In this document: positions 43,292 through 54,700 of the stretch, in pieces
Layout: each line of letters begins with the position of its first letter
Numbering within the stretch: the stretch's first letter is position 1
From: SSSZ01 sp016790965
Lineage (GTDB): Bacteria; Pseudomonadota; Gammaproteobacteria; Burkholderiales; Rhodocyclaceae
Length of the DNA stretch: 64,000 bases
Direction: 5' to 3'
NCBI GenBank assembly: GCA_016790965.1
Contig: JAEUNZ010000006.1
Span: forward strand, 41,589-105,588
Made by a program: the position numbers and the translations under genes
Notes under the pieces: generated by a model
Database searches by the model: none
What the model was told of the DNA's origin: nothing
What the model saw: the letters and a program-made list of their open reading frames with translations, nothing else

Positions 43292-43776
43292 TGCCAAGGG
43301 ATTTCTCTGTTTCCATCGTGCTCGGCCCGCCTCCAAGCCGAAAAAACCCTATTCGGATGGCGCAATTGGAAGCGTTGGCCAGTGTTCGAAGCGACGTCGC
43401 GATTGGGGTCGGAGAAACAGGGACCCGCGCCAAGCGCGACACAATTGTTATCGACCCAACAGGAAAGGTCTCTGGAGTGTTGACGTTGATTGATGGGCGT
43501 CTGGAGATATGGAACCCTGATGAAGGAACGCTTCAGTGGATGCTGGATTTGGCTGCGGCATTGAACGCTCGGGTTGTCGATAACATGCGACGAACGTACA
43601 AAACGCCGCATGATAAATACATTCACCCAGACGACGCGCCGGGCCGAGAATTACACCTTTCCAGAATCAAGGCAGCGCGATCTAAACGGCGTACGAACGT
43701 TACGGCCTGGGCAATCTGGGCTATTGGCGGTTTGTTGGTTCTGGCATTTGCGATCGGGTTTATCCGGTGGGTTTGA
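43291..43776 (+). CDS. Putative immunity protein of the Rhs toxin
   Basis: A 161-residue protein starting MPRDFSVSIVLGPPPSRKNP and ending in one membrane span (AIWAIGGLLVLAFAIGFIRW). Its ATG overlaps the Rhs toxin stop codon (TAATG), the usual toxin-immunity arrangement. GGGGGGAAG precedes it. No family recognised. A membrane-anchored immunity protein for a nuclease toxin would be somewhat unusual, so a membrane-acting toxin remains possible. Confidence 0.65.
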   Translation: MPRDFSVSIVLGPPPSRKNPIRMAQLEALASVRSDVAIGVGETGTRAKRDTIVIDPTGKVSGVLTLIDGRLEIWNPDEGTLQWMLDLAAALNARVVDNMRRTYKTPHDKYIHPDDAPGRELHLSRIKAARSKRRTNVTAWAIWAIGGLLVLAFAIGFIRWV

Positions 43777-43863
43777 CCGCCACGGCCACCACCTGTCCCA
43801 CGGCTGCCGCCCCCACCCCGATCACCGACTACGTCTACGACGACCTCGACCGCCTCGCCCAGC
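43777..43863 (+). pseudogene. Second Rhs core remnant
   Basis: Directly after the immunity gene, the frame reads ATATTCPTAAAPTPITDYVY followed by DDLDRLAQLSA, matching the Rhs core sequence also present near 42015-42075. The fragment stops abruptly at the stop codon of the convergent GT41 gene. This is the typical trace of toxin-immunity cassette displacement at a Rhs 3' end. Confidence 0.7.
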
Positions 43864-45690
43864 TCAGCGCCGCATCGCCACCCCGGCGATGGCGTCGCCG
43901 AAATCCCGCACGAAGCCGGGCATGTCGAACAGCGGCGACGTTTGCCGCGCCTCTTCGACGCGGCGGCGCAGTTCCCGTTGGCGGGCGGGGTCCTTGCCCA
44001 GGGCGACGGCCTTTTCCTCGTACGCGGATAAGTCGGTGGCGATGAGTTCGGGTACGCCTAGGGAAGTGAGCAGGCCCCCGGCCATGCGGGAGGCGAAGGT
44101 GCGGCCGGAGAGGGTGAGGACGGGGAGCCCCATCCACAGCGCGTCGTTTGCGGTGGTGCCGCCGTTGAAGGGATAGGCGTCGAGGAAGAGGTCGGCCGCG
44201 GTGTAGCGGGCGAGGTAGTCGGGCGGCGCAACCCTCGGGGCGAAGAGGAGGCGGCCCTTGTCGATGCCGCGGGCCTCGGCCCGGGCGGTGAGGTTGGCCT
44301 GGGCCCAGGGGTTGTCGGACAGCAGCCAGAGGAGGCTGTCGGGAACCCGCGTCAGGATGCGCAGCCAGGTTTCGAACATGGCCTCGGTGAATTTGTAGTT
44401 GTTGTTGAAACAGCAATACACGAATCCGGCCTCGGGCAGTCCGCACTGCTGCCGGGTGGGTAAAGGTGACACGGGGCGCTGGCGGTCGCTGCTTTGGAAG
44501 ACCTTGGGGAGATAGAGGGGTTTCTCGGTGTAATAGGGACGTTCGGCGTCGGGGATGAGGTAGCGGTCGGCGATGACGTAGTCGATTCCCGGCTGGCCGG
44601 TGGGGCCGGGGAAACCCAGGTAGGTCATCTGCACCGGCGCCGGCCGGTAGGCGACGATGTTGGGCCGGGCGCCCGAGGTGAGGCCTTGCAGGTCGATGAG
44701 GATGTCGATCTCGTTCTGGCGGATGGCCTGGGCCGCGGTGGCGTCGTCCAGGCCGCCGATCTTGAAGAAGTGGTCGAAGGCGCGGATGACGCGGGCCCGC
44801 ATGGCCGAGCCGTCTTCCCGGCTCCAGCAGAAGCCGTAGAGTTCGAAGCGTTCGCGGTCGAGCAGTTCGAAGAGTTCGACGGTGAGCAGGGACACGGCGT
44901 GCAGGCAGAAGTCCGATGACAGGAAGCCCAGGCGCAGGCGGGGATGGGCGTAGCCCTGGGGGGGAGCCAGAACGGGAACGCGGGCATTGATGCGTTCCTG
45001 GGCGAAGTGGACCGCGGTGGCAAGTTGCAGCCCCGGGTCGTCGCTGGCGGAGAGCATGGCCAGGGGGGAGGTGGCGCGCAGCATGCTGCCCACGGAGAGC
45101 CCGGGGAAGTCACAGAACACGGGCCATGCGCACTGCTTCTGGCGCAGGTGGACCCAGTGCTGGATGACCTTGGGCTGATCGGGATCGACGCTCAGGCTGG
45201 CGGCCAGTTTTTCTTCTGCCGCGTGGAAATTGCGGTTCTCTTCCTGCAGGCGGCCCATGCTGTTGAGAACCAGGATGTAGAGATCCCGGTTGAGCTGGGG
45301 GCCGACCAGGGGGTGGTCGAGCATGGACTGCCAGACGGCGAGGGCCTGGGGGGCTCGCCCCTGGCGCTCGATGACGGTGCCGATGTTGAACCAGGCCTGG
45401 ACGAAATCCGGCTTTTCAAAAATCGCTTTGCGGTAGCTTTCCTCGGCCTCGGCAAATCGATCGATCTGGGTGAGGGCGACGGCCAGGTTGAAGCGGACGA
45501 TGTGGGCCAGAGGCGAGTGGGTGTGTTGCAGCCAGAGCCGGTAGAAATCGACCACCTCGGCCGTGCGACCGGCGCCCCCCAGGCGGTCGGCCAGTCCGAT
45601 GACCGCCATGGGGTCGAGGGCGTCCGCGGCGGCAAGGCTGCGGGCCTCGGCCAGGGCGGTATCCAGGTCGGCGGCACGGGTTTCGGTCAT
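43864..45690 (-). CDS. TPR and GT41 (SPINDLY/OGT-like) glycosyltransferase
   Basis: A 608-residue cytoplasmic protein. Tetratricopeptide repeats fill about residues 30-190 (AHIVRFNLAVALTQIDRFAEAEESYRKAI, FVQAWFNIGTVIERQG). The GT41 catalytic region, about 230-600, has LRLGFLSSDFCLHAVSLL, IDILIDLQGLTSGARPNI, PVQMTYLGFPGPTGQPGIDYVIAD, FVYCCFNNNYKFTEAMFETW and DLFLDAYPFNGGTTANDALWMGLPVLTL. GT41 members transfer GlcNAc, or glucose in HMW1C, to proteins. It lies just downstream of the giant Thr/Ser-rich repeat gene on the same strand, its probable substrate (inference). An intrinsic terminator separates them. Confidence 0.92.
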   Translation of the reverse strand: MTETRAADLDTALAEARSLAAADALDPMAVIGLADRLGGAGRTAEVVDFYRLWLQHTHSPLAHIVRFNLAVALTQIDRFAEAEESYRKAIFEKPDFVQAWFNIGTVIERQGRAPQALAVWQSMLDHPLVGPQLNRDLYILVLNSMGRLQEENRNFHAAEEKLAASLSVDPDQPKVIQHWVHLRQKQCAWPVFCDFPGLSVGSMLRATSPLAMLSASDDPGLQLATAVHFAQERINARVPVLAPPQGYAHPRLRLGFLSSDFCLHAVSLLTVELFELLDRERFELYGFCWSREDGSAMRARVIRAFDHFFKIGGLDDATAAQAIRQNEIDILIDLQGLTSGARPNIVAYRPAPVQMTYLGFPGPTGQPGIDYVIADRYLIPDAERPYYTEKPLYLPKVFQSSDRQRPVSPLPTRQQCGLPEAGFVYCCFNNNYKFTEAMFETWLRILTRVPDSLLWLLSDNPWAQANLTARAEARGIDKGRLLFAPRVAPPDYLARYTAADLFLDAYPFNGGTTANDALWMGLPVLTLSGRTFASRMAGGLLTSLGVPELIATDLSAYEEKAVALGKDPARQRELRRRVEEARQTSPLFDMPGFVRDFGDAIAGVAMRR

Positions 45691-45699
45691 GGGGGCTGG

Positions 45700-45739
45700 C
45701 TCAAGAAAACAGCCGGCAGGGGAGGCCCCCGCCGGCTGT
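45700..45739 (-). terminator. Intrinsic terminator after the giant repeat gene
   Basis: On the minus strand ACAGCCGGCGGGGG and CCCCTGCCGGCTGT form a long GC-rich stem with a tiny loop, followed by TTTTCTTGA. It lies 20 bases beyond the stop codon of the giant gene, just before the GT41 gene. Confidence 0.88.
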
Positions 45740-45758
45740 GGTTCGGGACGCGGCGATC

Positions 45759-48700
45759 TTATAGCAACCAGTCCTGGCTGTCGCTCGCCGGCGGCATGAG
45801 GAAGTCGTCTTCCGAGAACAGGGCGGTTTCATCGGCCGCAGTGCTGGGGGCCGCAGGGGCCTCGGCGGGCGCGGTCTGGAACCAGACGTCCGCCAGGGCG
45901 TGGGTGGCCCCGTCGGCTGTGCTGTAGCTGCCGGTAAGGCCCAGCCAGTTGCCGTCGTCCAGGGCCGTGGAGGCCGTAGCGCCGGTGCCCAGGGCAGTGA
46001 TGTCCAGGGCGCTGAGGTCGAAGAGTTCGTCAGTCTGGCTGGTGCCATCCTGATTCACGTCCTTCCACACCACGAGGCTGGCGAAGCCGCTGTCCGCCGC
46101 ATCGACGACACCGTCGCCGTTGTCGTCCAGGCTGGCCAGGGCCTCGAAGCCATTCGCGGCGGTGCTGCCATCCTCCAGGACGAAGGCACTGCCGAACAGT
46201 TCGCGGCCGTCGTCGATGCGGCCGTTGCCGTCCAGGTCGATGGCCAACAGGCCGTCATCCTCGGAGACCCAGCCGGTGGCGACCGCCTGGCCGGTGGCGT
46301 TCAAGTCGAATTCGACGCCGGCGGAGAGGCCCACGGTATCGACGCCGTCCCCGTTCAGGTCGAGGACCAGCGGGGTGGATAGGGCCAGCGCAGCCAATTG
46401 CTCGGCGGTCATCGCGCCCAGCTGGCCGCCGGTGAAGGCGTCGTGCTGCGGCATGCTGAGGTGCGAGAGCTGGGCCGTGGTGAGGGCGGCGATATCGGCG
46501 GTCTCGATGGCGGCGATCTGGTCGGTGGTGAGGGCCGCGAATTGAGAGGTCTTCAGGGTGCCGAATTGCTCCGAGGTCATGGCGGCGATGTCGGCGGTCT
46601 CGATGGCTGCCACCTGGGCGTTAGTCAGGACGAAGATCTGGGCGGTGGTGAGGGCCGCGATCTGGGCGGTGGTGAGGGCTTCGATCTGGGCCGTGGTGAG
46701 GACAGCCAGGTCGCTGCCCTGGATGGCCTCGATCTGGGTGGTGGTCAGGGCTGCGATCTGATCCGTCGTCATGTTGGTGTACTGCAGTGTAGTCAGGGCA
46801 ACGATCTGGGCCGTGGTCAGGGCCGCGACATCGGTGCCCAGGGCGACGATCTGGGCGGTGGTCATGACTCCCAGGTCGGTGCCCTGGATGGCGGCCACCT
46901 GGGCGGTGGTGAGGGCCGCCACGTCCACCGTTTCCAGGGCCTGGATCTGGGCGGAGGTGAGGGAGACGATCTGGGACGTGGTCAGGGCAGCCACCTGGGC
47001 CGTGGACAGGGCGACGATCTGGTCGGTGCTCATGGCGGCCAGGTCTCCGCCCTGGATGGCCGCCACCTGGGCGGTGGACAGGGCGCCGAGTTGGTCGGTG
47101 GTCAGGGCGGCCACCTGGGTCGAGGTGAGGGAGACGATCTGGGCCGTGGTCAGGGCCCCCACCTGGTCCGTGGTCAGGGCCTGGATCTGGGTCGTGCTCA
47201 GGGCTCCAAGATCGACCCCTTCGATGGCGGCGATCTGAGCGGTGGTCAGGGCGGCCAGATCGACCGTCTCCAGGGCGGCCACCTGGGCCGAGGTGAGGCC
47301 GGCCACTTGAGCGGTGGTCAGGGCCTGGATCTGGGCGGTGGTCAGGGCCTGGATCTGGGCCGTGGTCATTGCGGCGACGTCGGCGGTCTCCAGGGCTGCG
47401 ACCTGGTCGGTGGTGAGCGCCGCGACCTGGGCCGTGGTGAGGGCTGCCACCTGGGCGGTGGTGAAGCTGGGCACCACGGTAGTGGCGATGTTGACCAGGT
47501 CGGCGGTTTCCAGGGCCGCGACCTGGGCGGTGCTCATGGCCGCCAGTTGGGCCGAGGTGAGGGCGGCGGCCTGATCCGTGGTGATGGCCACGATCTGGTC
47601 CGTGGTCAGCGCGGCGATGCTGGAAGTGCGCAGGGTGGCGAAGCGGGCGGCGGTGATGGCCGCCAGATCGGCGGTCTCGATGGCCGCCACCTGGGCGGTG
47701 GTGAGGGCCTGCAATTGCGTGCTGGTGAGCGCTGCGGCCTGGTCGGTGGCCAGGGCGGCGATCTGCGCCGTGGTGAGCGCCGCCAGGGGCGAGGTCTTGA
47801 TGGAAGCGATCTGATCGGTGGTCAGATTGGCGACCTGGGCCGTGGTGAGGTTGGCGGCCTGGGCCGTGGTCAGGCCCTGCAGGGCCGCCGTGGTGACGGC
47901 GGCGAGGTCGGCGGTCTCCATGGCCGCCAGTTGCGCGGTGCTCAGGGCCGACAACTGCCGCGACGACAGGGCCGCGGCGTGATCGGTGCTCAGGGCGACG
48001 ATCTGGGCGGTGGTGAGGGCGGCGAGATCGCCCGACTCGACCGCGACCAACTGGTCGGTGGTGAGGGCGGCGATGCCGGCAGTGCCCAGGGCGACGAACT
48101 GGTCGCTGGAGAGGGCGACGATCTGGGCCGTGGTCAGGGCCTGCACCTGGTCGGTGGTCAGCGCGGCGATCTGGGCCGTGCCCATGGCCGCTACATCGAC
48201 GGTATCCAGGGCGGCAATGCGGTCGGTGCTCAGGGTCACCAGGTCGGCGGTCTCCAGGGCCGCCACCTGGGCGCTGGTCAGGGCGACGACCTGGGCCGTG
48301 GTCAGGTTCTGCACCTGGGCGGTGGTGAGGGCGGCGATCTGGGCGGTGGTGAGTGCGGCGATCTGGGCGGTGGTCATGGCCGCCACCTGGGTGGTGGACA
48401 GTTCCACCAGATCGACGGTCTGGATGGCGGCCACCTGGGCCGTGGTCAGGGCGCGGATCTGGTCGGTGGCCAGGGCGGCGACCTGGGCGGTGGAAAGCGC
48501 GACGATCTGGGCCGTGGTGAGCGCGGCGACGTCGGCGGTTTCCAGGGCGGCGATCTGGGCCGTGGTCAGGGCGGCGAGATCGACGGTTTCCAGGGCCGCC
48601 ACCTGGGCGGTGGTGAGGCCGCTGATCTGGTCGGTGGTCAGGGCCGCCGCCTGGGCGGTGGAGAGGGCGACGATCTGGGCGGTGGTCAGGGCGGCGACCT

Positions 48701-51700
48701 GGGTGGGATCGAGTACCTGCAACTGGGCGGTGGTCAGGGCGGCGAGATCGGCGGTTTCCAGGGCGCGAATCTGCGCCGTGGTCAGCGAGAGGAGCTGGTC
48801 ATCGGTGAGCGCCACCACCTGGGCGGTGGAGAGGGCGGGGACGACGGCAGTGGACAGGGCGGCCAGGGCGGAAGGCTGGAGCACCTGCAACTGCGTGGTG
48901 GACAGGGCGACGAGCTGCGCCGAAGTGAGGGCGCCGGCCTGGGTCGGGCTGAGGAGCGAGACCTGGTCGGTGGTCAGGGCCGCCACGTCGGCGGTTTCCA
49001 GAGCGCGAATCTGGGCCGTGCTCAGGGAGAGCACTTGCTCGAAGCTCAGGGCGGCGACCTGGGCGGTGGTCAGGGCAGCGATCTGGGCGCTGGACAGAAC
49101 CGCGAGGTCGGCGGTCTGTAGGGCGGCGATCTGGTCCGTGGTCAGGCTGACGAGCTGGGCCGTTCCCAGGGAAGCGACTTGCTCGGTGGTGAGCCCGATG
49201 ATCTGGTCCGTGGTTAGGGCGGCGAAGTCCGCCGTTTCCAGGGCGGCGATCTGGGCCGTGGTCAGGGCGGCGATGCCGGTCACCGCCAGTTGCGGAACCT
49301 GGGCCGTGGTGAGGGCGACGAGTTGGGCGGTGGTCAGCGCCGCGATCTGGGCGCTGGTCAGCCATCCGGCCTGGTTGGTCGTCAGGGCGGCGATGTCCGC
49401 CGTCTCCAGGGCATGGACCTGGGCCGTGGTGAGGGCCACGATCTGGGCGCTGGTCAGGGCCGCGATCTGGTCGCTGCTCAGGCTGCGCACCGAGGCGGTG
49501 GTCAGGCTGGCGAGATTGGCGGTAGAAATGGCCGCCACCTGGCCAGTAGTCAGGGCCGCGAGTTGCGCCGTACTCAGCGCGGCGAACTGGGCGCTGGTCA
49601 GGGCGGCGATGTGCTGGGGCGACAGGGCCTGGAGATCGACGGTTTCCAGGGCGGCGACCTGGGTGGTGGTGAGGGCCGCCACCTGGGTGGTGGTCAGGTT
49701 GGCGACCTGGGTGGTCGTGAGGCTCTGGACGGCAGTCGTGCTCAAACTGGCGAGATCGGCCGTCTGGAGTGCTGCGAGCTGGTCCAGGGTGAGGGCCGCG
49801 GCCTGGCTGCCGGTCAGGGCGGCCGCCTGGGCGGTCGTCAGGGCGACGATCTGGGCGGTGGACAGGGTGGCGAGGTCCACTGTCTCGATGGCCGCGACCT
49901 GGGCAGTGGTGAGGGCAGCCACCTGGCCGGTGCTCAGGCTGGAGGCCTGGTCGGTGGTCAGGGCGGCGATCTGGGCCGTGGTCAGGTGGGTGAGCTGGCT
50001 GGTGGTCAGGGCGCCGATCTGCACGGTTTCCAGGGCGGCGACCTGTGCCGTGGTCAGGGCAGCGACCTGGTCCGTGGTGAGGGCGGCGACCTGGGCGGTG
50101 CTGAGGGACGCCACCTGGGTGGTGGTCAGGCCGGCGAGGGCGCCGGTGGTCAGGGCCACCAGGTCGGCAGTTTCGAGTACGGCCAGTTGCGCCGTGGTGA
50201 GCTTGGCGGCCTGGCTTGCCGTCAGGGCGGCGGCCTGGGCGGTGGTGAGGGCGACGACCTGGTCGGTGGTCAGGGCGGCGATGTCCGCCGTGGTGAGGGC
50301 GGCCACCTGGCCGGTGGTCAGGGCCTGGAACTGGGCGGTGGAAAGCGCCACCACCTGGGCCGTGGTGAGGGCCGCGATCTGGGCGGTGGTCAGGGCGGCC
50401 ACCTGTGCCGTGGTGAGGGCAGCCACCTGGGCCGTGGTGAGGGCGGCGAGGTCGACCGTTTCGACGGCGCGAATCTGGGCGGTGGACAGGGCAGCCAGAT
50501 CGACCGTCTGCAGTGCGGCGGCCTGGGCCGTGGTCAGGGCGGCGACCTGGGCCGTCGCCAGGGCAACGAACTGGGCCGTGCCGAGGGCGACCACCTGGGC
50601 GGTGGTAAGGGCTGCCACGTCGGCGGTTTCCAGGGCGCGGACCTGATCCGTGGTCAGGTTGGCGACCTGGGTGGTGGTCAGGGCGGCGATCTGGCTGGTG
50701 CTCAGGGCGGCGATGGCATCGGTGCTGAGGGCCGCCAAGTCGGCGGTTTCCAGGGCGACGATCTGGTCGGTGGTGAGAGCCGCGGCCTGGGCCGTGGTCA
50801 ACGCAGCGGCCTGAGCAGTGGTCAGGGCGACGATCTGGGCGGTGGACAGCGCCGCGATGTCGGCCGTTTCCAGAGCCCGGATCTGGGCGGTGGTGAGGGC
50901 GGCGATCTGGGCGGTGGTGAGGGCGGCGACCTGAGTGGATGCCAGGGCCACGATCTGGGTAGTGGTCAGCGCCGCCACCTGGGTGGTGGTCAGGGCGGGA
51001 AGCTGGTCGCTGGTCAGGGCGGCGATGTCGCCGGTCTCCAGGGCGCGCACCTGGGTGGTGGTGAGGGCCGCCACCTGGGCCGTGCTCAGGTTGGCCACCT
51101 GCGCGGTGGACAGCGCGACGATCTGATCCGTGGTCAGGGCGGCGAGATCAACCGTTTCCAGGGCGCTGATGCGGTTGGTGGGGATGGCCTCCACCTGGGC
51201 CGTGGTGAGGGCCGCCGCCTGGGCAGTGGTGAGGGCCTGCAACTGCCCGTTGTTGAGGCCGGCGATGTCCGCCGTCTCCAGCGCCCGGAGTTGGGCGGTG
51301 GTGAGGGCGGCAATCTGGGCCGTGGTCAGCGTGGCCGTCTGGGCCGTGGTCAGGGCGACGATCTGGGCCGTGGTCATGGCCTGGAGATCGGCGGTTTCGA
51401 TAGCAGGAACTTGGTCCGAGGTGAGGGCGACGACCTGGGCCGTGGTCAGTTTGGCGATCTGGGCCGTGGTCAGCGCGGCGACCTGGGTGGGCGTCAGGAC
51501 GGCGATGTCGGCGGTTTCCATGCCCGCCACCTGGGCGGTGGTGAGGGCGGCGACCTGCGCGGTGGTGAGGTTGGCCACCTGGTCGGTGGTGAGGCTCTGG
51601 ATGGAAGCGACCGACAGGGCCGCGAGATCGACGGTTTCAATGGCGGCGATCTGGGCCGTGGTCAGGGCGGCGAGCTGGGCGGTGCCCAGGGCGACGATCT

Positions 51701-54700
51701 GACTGGTGGTGAGGGCGGCGACCTGGGCCGTGGTGAGGGCCGCGAGATCGGCGGTCTCGATGGCGGCGACCTGGGCGGTGGTCAGGGCCTGAACCTGGGT
51801 GGTGGTGAGCGCCGGGGCCTGGGTGGTGGTCAGGGCGGCGATCTGGGCCGTCGTCAGGGTGGTCAGTTGGGCGGTGGTGAGGGCGGCCACCTGGGCGGTG
51901 GTGAGCGCGGCCACCTGGGCGGTGGTCAATTGCTGCACCTGGGCCGTGGACAGGGCGACGATGTCGGCCGTCTCGAGGGCGGCCACCTGAGCGGTGGTGA
52001 GCTTGGAGATCTGGGTCGTGGTGAGCTTGGCGATCTGGGCCGTGGTCATGGCCTGTATCTGGGCCGTGGTGAGCGCGGCCAGGTCGGCGCTTTCCAGGGC
52101 GACGATCTGGGCCGTGGTCAGGACGGCCACTTGGCCCGTGCGCAGGGCCGGGGCCTGATCCGTGGTTAGGGCGACGATCTGGGCCGTGGTCAGGGCAGGG
52201 ATGTCGGCGTTTTCGATGGCGGCGATCTGAGCGGTGGTCAGGGAGGCGAACTGATCGGTGGTCAGGGAGGCGATCTGGCTCGACGACAGGGCGGCGATCT
52301 GGGCCGTGGTGAGGGCGGCCACGTCGACGGTTTCCAGGGCCCGCAACTGGGTGCTGGTGAGGGCGGCGACCTGGGCCGTGGTGAGGTAGGTGATCTGGTC
52401 GGTGGACAGGGCGACGATCTGGCCCGTGGTGAGGCTGGCGACCTGGGCGGTGCTGAGGCCGGCGATCTGGTCGCTGTCGAGGGCGGCGAGGTCGGCGGTT
52501 TCCAGGGCGCGCACCTGGGCGGTGGTCAGGGCGGTGAGTTGAGCCACCGACAGGGTGTGGGTCTGGGCCGTGGTGAGACCAGGGATGACGGTGGCGGAAA
52601 TGGCCGCCACGTCGGCAGTTTCCAGGGCGCTCACCTGGGCGGTGGTCAGCGCCGCCAGTTGGGCCGAGGTCAGCGAGGCCGCCTGGGCCGTGGTGAGGGC
52701 GACGATCTGGGCGGTGGACAGGGCGGCGAGATCGACGGTTTCGACGGCCGGGAACTGGGTCGACGTGAAGGCCTGGATCTGGCTGGTCTGGAAGGCAGCG
52801 AACTGGGCGGTGCCGAGGGCGACGACCTGGTCATTGGTAAGGGCGGCGATCTGGGCCGTGGACAGGGCGCGTACCTGGTCGGTGGTGAGGGCGGCGATCT
52901 GGTCCGTGGTCATGCTGGCGACCACGGCGGTGGGAACGGCGGCGATGGCGTCGGTGGTCAGCGCTGCGATCTGGGTCGTGGTCATGCCGGGCAGGCGGGC
53001 GCTGGAAAGCGCTGCCACCTGGGCAGGGGTGAGGGCGGCGACCTGGGTCGAGGTGAGCGCTGCCAGATCGGCAGCCTCCAGGGCGTGAATCTGGGTGGTG
53101 CTCAGGGCCACCAGTTGCGCGGTCGTGAGTGCCGGCATCTGGGCGGTGGTCAGGGCGATGATCTGGGCCGTGCTCAGGGCGCCGATGTCGGCGGTCTCGA
53201 TGCGGCTGATCTGGGCCGTGGTCAGGGCGGCGATCTGGCCGGTGGTGAGGGCAGCGATCTGGGTCGAGGTGAGGGCGGCGATCTGGTCCGTGGTCAGGGC
53301 GGCCACCTGGGCCGTGGTGAGCGCCGCGATGCGGCTGGTGGCCAGGGCAGCGAGGTCGGCCGTTTCCAGGGCGGCGATCTGGGCGGTGGTCATGGCTGCC
53401 ACCTGGGCAGTGGAAAGGGCCGCTGCCTGCGCGGTGGTCAGGGCGACGATGCGGTCGGTGGTCAGGGCGGCGAACTGTGTGGTGGTGAGCGCCGCGAGCT
53501 GGCCAGTGCTCAGGGCAGCCACCTGGTCCGTGGTCAGGGCGGCGACCTGTGCCGTGGTGAGATTGTTGATGACGGCGGTGGCCAGGGCGGCGAAGTCCGC
53601 GGTTTCGAGGGCCGCCACCTGGGCAGTGCTCATCCCGACCACCTGGCTCGAAACGAGCGCTCCGGCCTGGGCGGTGGTCAGGGCGACCACCTGGGCGGTG
53701 GTGAGGGCCGCCACGTCGGCGGTCTCCAGATTGCGCACCTGGGCGGTGGTCAGGGCGGCCACCTGGGCGGTGGTCAGGGCGGCGGTCTGGGCGGTGGACA
53801 GAGCCCGGATGGTGTCGGTGAACTGAGCGGCCAGGACGGAGGGCGCAATGGCGGCCACCTGGGCCGTGCTCAGGGCGGCGAGCTGGGTGGTGGAGAGGGC
53901 ATCCACCTGGCCGCTGGTCAGGGCCGCCACCTGGGCGGTGGTGAGGGCGGCGAGGTCAGCCGTTTCCAGAGCGGCGACCTGGACCGTGGCGAGGGCCGCG
54001 ACCTGGGCCGTGCTCAGGACGGCCACCTGGGCCGTGGTGAGGGCGACGACCTGGGCGGTAGTCAGGGCGGCCACTTGGGCGGTGCTGAGGCTGCCGATCT
54101 GGTTGGTGGTGAGGGCGGCGATCTGGGCCGTGGTGAGGGCGGCGATTTCGGCCGTGGTCAAGGTGGCCAGATCGGCGGTTTCCATGGCCGCGACCTGGGT
54201 GGTGGTCAGGGCGGCGAGTTGGGCCGAGGTGAGGGCAGCCGCCTGGGCGGTGGTCAGGGCGACGATCTGGTCGGTGGTCAGGGCGGCGGCGTCGGCGGTC
54301 TCGATAGCCGCGATCTGGGCCGTGGTCAGAGCACCCAGTTGATCGATGGTGAGCGCGGCGGCCTGGGCGGTGGTCAGGGCGGCCACCTGGCCAGTGGCCA
54401 GGGCGGCCACCTGGGCGGTGGTCAGGGAGACCACTTGCAGGGTGCTGAGGGCGGCGATGTCGGCGGTGGGCAGGGCGCGTACCTGGGCCGTGGTCAAGGC
54501 GGCGATCTGGTCTGCCGTGAGGGCAGCGGCCTGGGCGGTGGTCAAGGCGGCGATGAAGCCGGTGGGAATGGTCACCAGGTCTACGGTTTCCAGGGCGGCG
54601 ACCTGGGCCGAAGTCAGAGCGGCGACCTGGGCCGAGGTCAGGGCAGCCACCTGGGCGGTGGACAGGGCGACGATCTGAGCGGTGGTCAGCGCGGCGATGT

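Noticed and set aside
46398..49121. A 907-residue plus-strand open frame over the same repeat, and a similar one at 49290-52169.
   Set aside because: Same explanation: antisense translation of the octad array.
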